Shown here in pieces: positions 57,640 to 64,000 of a stretch of 64,000 bases of DNA. The stretch covers positions 6,741,785-6,805,784 of the forward strand of contig JARUPZ010000026.1 in assembly GCA_031213475.1 (NCBI GenBank). The letters are read 5' to 3'. Position 1 is the first letter of the stretch. The number at the start of each line of letters is the position of its first letter. The notes beneath the pieces were generated by a model, which was not told the origin of the DNA, did not search any database, and worked only from the letters and a program-made list of their open reading frames with translations. The stretch is from Nereocystis luetkeana. Its lineage: Eukaryota > Sar > Phaeophyceae > Laminariales > Laminariaceae. A program made the translations under genes and the position numbers.

Positions 57640-58145
57640 GCGTTATCGACAAAGAAAAAAAAAACTACTCTATGCGACAAACAAACAAACAAAAAACTGT
57701 TCGATACGATACCGATAAACAAACGAAAAGTTACAAGTATTCGATGCGATGTCGACAAACAAAATTTAACAATCGATGTGATACCCATAGACAGAAAAAG
57801 CTAATCGGTACGATACCGATAAAGGGGGGGGGAAAAAAACTAATCGATACGATACCGATAAACAATAAAAAAAACGATCCGTTACGATACCGATAATAAA
57901 AAAAAGCTAATCGATACGATACCGATAAACGGGGGGGGAAAAAAACTAATCGATACGATACCGATAAACAAACAAAGAAACGATCCGTTACGATACCGAT
58001 AATAAAAAAGAGCTAATCGATACGATACCGATAAACGGGGGGAAAAATAAAACTAATCGATACGATACCGATAAACAAACAAAAAAAACGATTCGAAACA
58101 ATACTGATAATCAAAAAGAGCTAATCGATACGATACCGATATCCG
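57640..58145 (+). repeat. CGATACGATACCGATAA minisatellite
   Basis: Repeated TAATCGATACGATACCGATA separated by variable A-, G- or C-rich spacers (AAACGGGGGGGGAAAAAAAC, AACAAACAAAGAAACGATCC). At 57570-57640 two copies of GGTGGCGTTGGATGTCGAAC precede it. Confidence 0.9.
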
Positions 58146-58474
58146 ATACGCCAGAGCTTTCGTCCAGTGCCAGCAGGAAAAACCAACGCGGGGACGCACC
58201 AGGGGGTCGGAGGGCAAAGTACCTTCGATACCGATGTTTTGAAAGTTCGATTTTTCGACATATCGAACCTTTTCGATACAAGATACTCCGTCTGGCTGCT
58301 TGTTGAGCCTGATCTTCAGATCTACCCCAACTATTATTCCAGTTCCAGTCATTTTTGTTTGCGTTTTCCAGCATGAGCTTCAACGTCGAATCATTCACAA
58401 AACAAACACCCCCCCCCCGAGACAAGAAAAAAAAAAAAAACAGGTGCAAACAATGTCTGCCTGGTCCGTGGAAA

Positions 58475-58575
58475 CCCTCCCGACGTGCTCTGTCCCGGCA
58501 TTGTAGGGATGCGAGGTTTTATAGTCATACGACTACGGCCATGCATGGTATCGAGTACACCCCCCCCCCCCCCTC
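58475..58575 (+). mobile_element. Poly-C-ended LINE tail, truncated copy
   Basis: GACGTGCTCTGTCCCGGCAT, ACGACTACGGCCATGCATGG, ATCGAGTACAC then a C-run (58560-58578). Confidence 0.75.
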
Positions 58576-58624
58576 CCCCTGAGAATCCCCTCCTACTCTG
58601 TTGAAACCCAATTTCGCTGTATAG

Positions 58625-58846
58625 GTATACACCCACCAGCCGGTTGCGGACATCGGTTCCTTCGCCCCGCGAGCGTACGTGGAAGACGCTAGAGATAGCC
58701 CCGGGGAGCGTTGGAACCACGTGAGAAGAGACAGATGGGCGCCATACACACACGGCAAAAATCGCATTTTGGTTATCGATGTCGCTCCCGCCACCCGCTT
58801 CTACCACCCGCCCGACCTCAAACGTGCAGCAGCACTCCGACCGTGA
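58625..58846 (+). CDS. Gene 2, last exon
   Basis: Phase 0 after acceptor CTGTATAG; 73 codons to TGA (58844-58846). Encodes VYTHQPVADIGSFAPRAYVE, then RWNHVRRDRWAPYTHGKNRI and FYHPPDLKRAAALRP. The (I/V)-x-T-H-x-P-V-x-D-I/L...A-P/S-R-x-Y block directly continues the IYYK end of the previous exon in the C11orf65/MFI family, and the W-x-x-V...W-x-P block follows as expected. Human-type proteins carry a longer helical C-terminus; here it stops early, so either this lineage is short or a further exon was missed (a weak GTGAAA follows CGACC). Confidence 0.75.
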   Translation, partial: VYTHQPVADIGSFAPRAYVEDARDSPGERWNHVRRDRWAPYTHGKNRILVIDVAPATRFYHPPDLKRAAALRP

Positions 58847-59211
58847 AACATTTTTGATCACGCATGAAACATTTCCGCGCGAACTTTAGAAGAAACACCG
58901 TGTTGCGCTTCGTGAGGCCTTCCGTTGCTATTTGTGCAAATCGAGCAGTTTGTTTTGGCTGCCGTACGTACATCACCGTTTTTTTTCTGGTGGTATATAG
59001 TATGCGAGTGTATTGACACCTTGACCCCGCGCCAACCATAGAACGAGGGTCGGCCACAGCCAGCAACCAGTTTCGTCGAACCACGAAGTGGTAAAAACTG
59101 CCACCTCCTCTACACCGCAGTAGGGGTCCCTCCATAGCGCCGCTCGAGAAGCACAGGTCACCTCTTCCAATGGCACGGCCCCTAGGTGCGCCATGTACAG
59201 TAGCATGCGTC
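58847..59211. other. Spacer 3' of gene 2
   Basis: No clear AATAAA signal immediately downstream; no other gene recognised. Confidence 0.4.
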
Positions 59212-59558
59212 TACTACGGGGGAACATAGCAAATAGGACCAAAATACTGCAGGTAAAAAACAGGTAAATATTTTAGGTATATCGTAAACAGGACCAAACA
59301 TTTTCAGTAAAAATAGGTAAATTAATACCAGGTACCAGGGTATTTAGTTTTTTTTGTGTGTGTGTACCTACCTATTTTTACTTTTGTGTGTACCTATGTA
59401 CCTGTTTTTACTATTACGGGGGACCATAGCTAATAGGACCTATGGTATACATAAAAACCTATATATTTGACCAATTTTACTAACGATATTTGGTCCTATT
59501 AACTATGGTCCCCCGTAATAACAATACTTGGTCCTATTTACTATGGCCCCCCGTAATA
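59212..59558. mobile_element. MITE family A copy 8, split by another copy
   Basis: Left half 59212-59300 (CTACTACGGGGGAACATAGC, AATAGGACCAAAATACTG) and right end 59521-59558 (CTTGGTCCTATTTACTATGG, CCCCCCGTAATAG) flank expanded GTGTGTACCTACC sequence and copy 9 (59412-59520). Confidence 0.65.
59412..59520. mobile_element. MITE family A, copy 9 (nested)
   Basis: Intact 109-bp palindrome TATTACGGGGGACCATAGCT...AACTATGGTCCCCCGTAATA inside the older copy. Confidence 0.9.
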
Positions 59559-60189
59559 GCGCACACCATTTCGCACGCCTAGGACGCATCAGATTTGACA
59601 AACATAGATATTTCGGGTCAGATAGACGGACAGATAGACGAACCCCCTGGTGACCGTCTTAGGATCTGCACGACCTGCTACCAACCTATAGTCGTAGATC
59701 GTATTTGCCGGATGGGGATGATCTGTTCTTGACCCAGCTCTTCCTTCGGCGAACTTGTCTACTTGATTTGCCGTCGGTGGGGCCTGTTCAGACGCAGACC
59801 TTCTTTGGCCGAAACGTGTGTTTTGGTTTCTTTTTTCGCCGGGTGAGGACCTGTGTGAGTCCGCGCTTCCACATGACAGACTAAATATCACGTAACAGCA
59901 AACATCAGATCTACAAAAAATTATGTACCAGGTATGTTCTACGTTTATACAGATATTGATCTTGTACGACGTGTAAAGGTTCCAATAAGGCGGCACACCC
60001 TCCATCCCTCCCTCTCGGTTTTTTTTTGTTCTCCAACGACGGTCTCCCGGCATCGTAAAAGCCACCAACCACCGGTTTCCAAGAGAATTCGCAGGCCGGA
60101 CGGATCAGGGTTGGCGCTTCTTACTTCGGGACGACGGTTAGGCAGACGGGAATACAGGTAAAATGTGTTCGACCCCCCCCCCCCCCCTT
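59559..60189. other. No gene recognised
   Basis: An open 159-codon minus-strand frame (59589-60068) shows no domain. TACCAGGTATG at 59926. Confidence 0.35.
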
Positions 60190-60290
60190 TCCCCCTCCGT
60201 GCTCCGTCTCGAAATGACTAAGGAAAGCAACGAATGAGTACGCGCCCCCCCCCCCCCCCCTCCCCCCCCCCCCCCCCCCTTTTCGGCCAT
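60190..60290 (+). mobile_element. Truncated LINE 3' end with long C-runs
   Basis: GTGCTCCGTCTCGAAATGAC, TAAGGAAAGCAACGAATGAG and TACGCGCC lead into C-runs at 60245-60286; the same sequence ends the LINE copy at 62290-62375. Another C-run lies at 60171-60187. Confidence 0.65.
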
Positions 60291-60419
60291 ATGCCCCGCT
60301 ACTTCTTGCGCCGCTTTTTTCCGACGCCAAGCAAGCGCCAATAATTACACCCCTGTTGCATCCTTACAACTGCCACTATAGTTTTTGAGACCCAACCGCC
60401 CCCCTCCCCGCCCCCCTCC

Positions 60420-62400
60420 ATGCTGGTTATGCTGTATAACTGGATATGGAAAAACGAGTACGCACCTAGGAGGTGGAGAGAAGGAGTAGTAGTAAACTTA
60501 GTAAAGAAAGGAGATGAGGCTGACCCGGGGAACTATAGGGGGATAACGCTACTAAGCACAGTAGTAGGCAAAACATTTTGTAAGATTTTGAACGATAGAA
60601 TGGGAACGATGATGGAGAAGGAAGACAAAATAAGCGAAGGGCAAGCAGGGTTTAGGCGAAACCGTAGCTGCGTAGACCATGTGTACACTCTAGGTAAGAT
60701 AATCCAAGGTAGGAAAGACGCGGGACTACCAACGTACTGTTTCTTTCGAGATGTACAGAAGGCCTACGACACAGTATGGAGAAATTGGATTGTGGGAAAA
60801 ACTATGGGAAATAGGAATCAGAGGAAGGATGTTGGAGAATGATGAACAATATGACGGAATGTGCGAGAAGTGCTGTGATGCTGGACGGGGAAATATCGAA
60901 GTATGTTGATATTTTACAAGGAGTTGCACAGGGATGTACTTTGTCACCCAACCTATTCAAGATATATATTAACGACCTGATAGTAGCAGTCGAAACAGCA
61001 AAACAGGGAGTCACCGTGGGAGAAGATACCGTGTCGGGATTAATGTTTGCGGATGACTTCGTGGGGATATCAGAAACACCCCAAGGATTGCAGACACAAA
61101 TAGAGAAGGCTCTAGAATACACTAGGAAATGGAGGGTGGCGGCGAACGTCAAGAAATGCGCAGTAGTTGTTTGTAACGAAGATAAGGTGAACCCGACAAA
61201 TTTCAGTTGGAAGTGGGGAGAAGATGAATTTGCCGATCGCAGACCAGTATACGTACCTTGGCGGAAAAATCTCAAAAGACTGCTCTTGGGATACACATAT
61301 AGCAAAAGCAATAGGAAAGGGTAAATCACACATAGGCAAGATGGATGCGATCCTAACATACTCGCACCTTGACACCAGGATTAAGAGATGTATCCTGATG
61401 AATGTGATAGTACCAAAGCCAGAATATGCAGGAGAAGTATGGGAAGGGAACGCGAAACTCGTAAACCAGTCCGAAACAGTGCAGATGACAGCAGCTCAAG
61501 TAAGACTAGTAATACAGTATTAAGAGTAGAACTGGGAATGCACCCACGCAGGACAAATAGAGATATGAGAAAGCTGAAATGACAATATAAAGTAAGAACA
61601 TGCCAAAAAAGAGGATGCCTGCCATAGTTGATAGAGCTGTATGGGAGAAAGTAACCGAAGGGCGAGCTGGAATAAGGTGGGATAGCGTAGTTGAGAAAGT
61701 ATGGAAGGGTATAGGGGGAAACTAAGAAGAGGTGATGTTCGCCGGGAAGTTTGGGAAGCACAAGGCAGAAGTAGAAGAAAGGATAGAAAGAAGGGAAAGG
61801 CTAGCGCTACGAAACTAGGTGGACTCGGAAAAACACCTAGAGATACACGGGGGATTGAGGGAAGGAATAGGAATGAAAACGTATTTCCACGGCCCAATGA
61901 ACTTCGCGAAAACGCTGAAACTGCGCTTTCGTGTAGGTGACCTGGACTTGCCAGAAAGAAGAAAGAGGTATACCAGTAGCCGGGAGGAGGAGGAAATAGA
62001 TGCACAGATGTGCCCGTGTGGCAGAGCGATAGAGAGTAGAACTCACATAGTGGGAGAATGTGAAATACACAAGGAGGAACGGGATGTGTTAGAAGAGGAG
62101 ATGAGAGAAATAGACGAATGTGACGTGGAGGAGTTCGGTACAGTAGATAGCAGCGAGAAAACGGTCGCTATCCTAGGAGATAGATGGTGGCCACAGGCGG
62201 CCAAACAGGAAGGGGATAAGACAAGCAAACAGTTTCTATGTAATATATGGAAACAACGTAGTGAGCGGCCAATTGTTGGAGGTGGCTCCATTAGGAGTAG
62301 GAACGGTGCTCCGTCTCGAAGGGGATGCGTGGTCAATGGTCAAATGACTAAGGCAAGAAACGAATGAGTACCTCCCCCCCGGTGGCCATACAACTGCGGC
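60420..62400 (+). mobile_element. LINE with frameshifted reverse transcriptase, 5'-truncated
   Basis: Reverse transcriptase blocks in order: NYRGITLLSTVVGKTFCKIL, EDKISEGQAGFRRNRSCVDH, CFFRDVQKAYDTVW (motif A Asp), then after frame changes near 60790 and 60838, GVAQGCTLSPNLFKIYINDL, VSGLMFADDFVG (catalytic FADD at 61046-61057), KWRVAANVKKCAVVVCNEDK, then another frame change to QYTYLGGKISKDCSWDTHIA. A separate downstream frame (61819-62367) ends in CPCGRAIESRTHIVGEC, the C-C-H-C motif common at LINE ORF2 ends. The left edge is abrupt C-rich sequence, so the endonuclease is missing. At least three frameshifts make it inactive, though the catalytic Asp residues are kept. Closely related to 28740-30420. 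Confidence 0.85.
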
Positions 62401-62844
62401 CATGCATGGCATGAGTATACCACCCCCCCCCCCCCCTATTCTAGATAGGTTGGGTTGGCGTCGGTTGGCAACCACACAGTAAAACATGCTGCTCACTACG
62501 TGAGCTAGACCACCGGGGTACCGTTTTTATTTTTTTTTGGCGGTCGCCCGCAGCTGGTTGTCGAGTTAGATCATTTGTGCGAGGTAAAGAACCTTTACTC
62601 CGCACAAGGGAATTGATCGTATCACGTAGTGTTCAAGGTAAGGCGCCCAAGCGGCAGCTACATTGTACTCCCCTTGCTGTCTCTGGAAGTGCTTACGCCG
62701 GAAATTAAACCAAAACTCATTGAAGCTGTCATCCATATGCAAGTCCACCTCAAAAGCGGTTCTTAGTGGGATGCAGCTCACCCTTCATGCGACTCGCCGG
62801 ACACTTCAAGGCGGGTTGGTGCAAGCAATGTCTGCCTGGTCGGT

Positions 62845-62965
62845 GAAAACCCGACATGCTCCGTCCCGGCATTGTAGGGATGCGAGGGTCTATGGCCATA
62901 CGACTACGGCCATGCATGAGATCGAGTACATCTCTCCTATCGAGTACACCCCCCCCCCCTCCCCC
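62845..62965 (+). mobile_element. Poly-C-ended LINE tail
   Basis: CGGTGAAAACCCGACATGCT, CCGTCCCGGCATTGTAGGGA, CTACGGCCATGCATGAGATC, then CGAGTACACCCCCCCCCC. Preceded by GGATGCAGCTCACCCTTCAT, which recurs at 63351-63370. Confidence 0.75.
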
Positions 62966-63146
62966 CGTGCCTGAGGGCGCCGTTTTTTAGTTTTTTGTTT
63001 AGTTTTTGGCGGTTACCACGGCTGGCGGTCGAGTTAGTGCTCTGTACGGGGTGGAGAACCTTCACTTCGCACCAGGAGGATGATCGTATCACGCAGTGTG
63101 CTCACCAGGTGTAAGGTAGGGCACCCCGAGAGGGAGGTACTACATA
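62966..63146. other. Repeat-derived spacer
   Basis: The segment around 63000-63115 (GGCGGTTACCACGGCTGGCG, GGATGATCGTATCACGCAGT) parallels 62520-62640, so a longer repeat unit (about 560 bp including the tail) recurs from 62.5 to 63.7 kb. Confidence 0.5.
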
Positions 63147-63255
63147 TATTACGGTGAATCATAGTTAACAGGACCTATGGTATACATAAAAACCTGTATA
63201 TTTAACCATTTTTACTAGCAATATTTGGTCCTATTAACTATGGCCCCCCGTAGTA
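63147..63255. mobile_element. MITE family A, copy 10
   Basis: TATTACGGTGAATCATAGTT...AACTATGGCCCCCCGTAGTA; left arm diverged. Confidence 0.85.
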
Positions 63256-63334
63256 GTAAGCCCATTGCTGCCTCAGGAAAGTGGGCGTGCCAGAAAACGA
63301 TATTCACTTCATTCTGTTGCAAATCCGCCTCTAA

Positions 63335-63765
63335 AAGCGGTTCTTGGTAGGATGCAGCTCACCCTTCATGCGACTCCCCCAACACCCCTCGGCGCTTCGC
63401 GCTTGGCGCAAGCATTGTCTTGCCTGGTTGGGAAAGACCCGACGTGCTCCGTCCCGGTATTGTAGGAATGCGAGGGTGTGTGGTCGTACGACTACGGCCA
63501 TGCATGACGTGGCCCCCACGCGGCATGGTCATACGACTACGGCCATACCAGGTACATGATATCGAGTACACCTCCCCTCCCCCCCTGTAGTAGGGATGCG
63601 AGGGTATAGGGTCATACGAGTACGGCCATGATATTGAGTATACCCCCCCCCCCCCCCCCCCCGCCTCCGGGTCTATGGTCAAACGACTACACGGCCATGC
63701 ATGAGATCGAGTACATCTCTCCTATCGAGTACACCCACCCCCCCCTCTCCCGTAGACATCCCCCC
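63335..63765 (+). mobile_element. Cluster of poly-C-ended LINE tails
   Basis: At least three partial tails (63435-63580, 63585-63662, 63668-63752) each carry CATACGACTACGGCCAT or a close variant plus GAGTACAC/GAGTATAC and a C-run. The second half of one unit is repeated at 63525-63555. Confidence 0.7.
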
Positions 63766-63769
63766 CCAT

Positions 63770-63945
63770 GATATATCATCTACAGACAGATCATCTACAG
63801 ATAGATCAGCTACAGATATATCATCTACGTGTATATCAGGTACAGATATATCATCTACAGATATATCATCTACAGATAAATCATGCACAGATAGAACATC
63901 TACGGATAGATCATCTACAGATAGATCATCTACAGGAAAATAATC
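63770..63945 (+). repeat. 15-bp tandem array
   Basis: About twelve units of ATCATCTACAGATAG with variants (ATCAGCTACAG, ATCATGCACAG, ATCAGGTACAG). The frame stays open only because 15 is divisible by three. Confidence 0.95.
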
Positions 63946-64000
63946 TAGATCCTAAACTGCAGTTATTAAATGCTGTGCTGGATCTGTGTAGCGCAGATCC

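Larger units (their letters stand above)
56721..58624 (+). other. Gene 2 intron with two MITEs, LINE tails and a minisatellite
   Basis: Donor GTATAA, acceptor CGCTGTATAG. Holds the LINE-tail fragments 56865-56965 and 58475-58575, two family A MITEs and the CGATACGATACCGATAA array. Confidence 0.55.

Noticed and set aside
63525-63560. 5S rRNA start (CTACGGCCATACCA)
   Set aside because: Only about 15 bases resemble 5S; the rest belongs to the LINE tail family.
63701-63943. STDRS-type repeated peptide
   Set aside because: Product of a 15-bp array.

Overview
This is a eukaryotic nuclear window of mixed base composition. It holds two spliced genes, with GT-AG introns and probably one GC-AG intron, in a matrix of decayed transposable elements, MITEs, a SINE family, poly-C-tailed LINE pieces and minisatellites. 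There is no operon structure, rRNA, convincing free tRNA or CRISPR array. Short exons between kilobase introns, and an IQ-motif protein of the human C11orf65/MFI type that is usually kept in flagellated lineages, suggest a flagellate-bearing protist or alga. A brown-alga-like stramenopile is my best guess, but the sequence does not prove it.

Layout. Positions 1-5.2 kb (minus strand): a decayed retroelement-like unit with a Gag-like region (coiled coil, proline-rich linker, capsid-like part, CCHC zinc knuckle interrupted by TAG), followed on the same strand by a NADAR domain that leaves the window. 5.4-7.7 kb: a minisatellite continuous with a minus-strand degenerate ORF, and a possible LTR end. 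7.7-11.4 kb: dispersed and tandem repeats. 11.48-23.5 kb: one old Ty3/gypsy-like element on the minus strand, with LTRs at about 22.6-23.5 and 11.5-12.0 kb, a broken gag at 22.55-21.15 kb and an integrase relic at 17.5-16.9 kb. A tRNA-derived SINE and other repeats lie inside it, and its 5' LTR carries a 391-bp insertion flanked by a 10-bp duplication.

23.6-35.2 kb (minus strand): gene 1. At least four exons encode a roughly 2000-residue, low-complexity, probably nuclear protein with an acidic N-terminal part and an RS-rich C-terminal part. A dead LINE copy and a MITE lie in its introns. 35.2-45.5 kb: mostly intergenic repeats, including two palindromic MITE families, a 22-bp minisatellite and a SINE with a perfect 13-bp target-site duplication.

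45.5-58.85 kb (plus strand): gene 2, the C11orf65/MFI-like IQ protein. Exons are supported at 50.2-50.30, 52.377-52.484, 55.753-55.857, 56.570-56.720 and 58.625-58.846 kb, with matching splice phases. A diverged duplicate of part of the second IQ exon lies at 52.996-53.052 kb. Its introns hold a PIF/Harbinger-like element, palindromic MITEs and minisatellites. 58.85-64 kb: a nested MITE pair, a frameshifted LINE reverse transcriptase, several 5'-truncated copies of the same 3' end, each running into a poly-C tract, and a 15-bp tandem array.

Across the window the near-palindromic 9-mer TACCAGGTA/TACCTGGTA recurs far more often than chance predicts. Most open frames in the window are shadows or relics. 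The two spliced genes are the only loci I consider likely to be functional.
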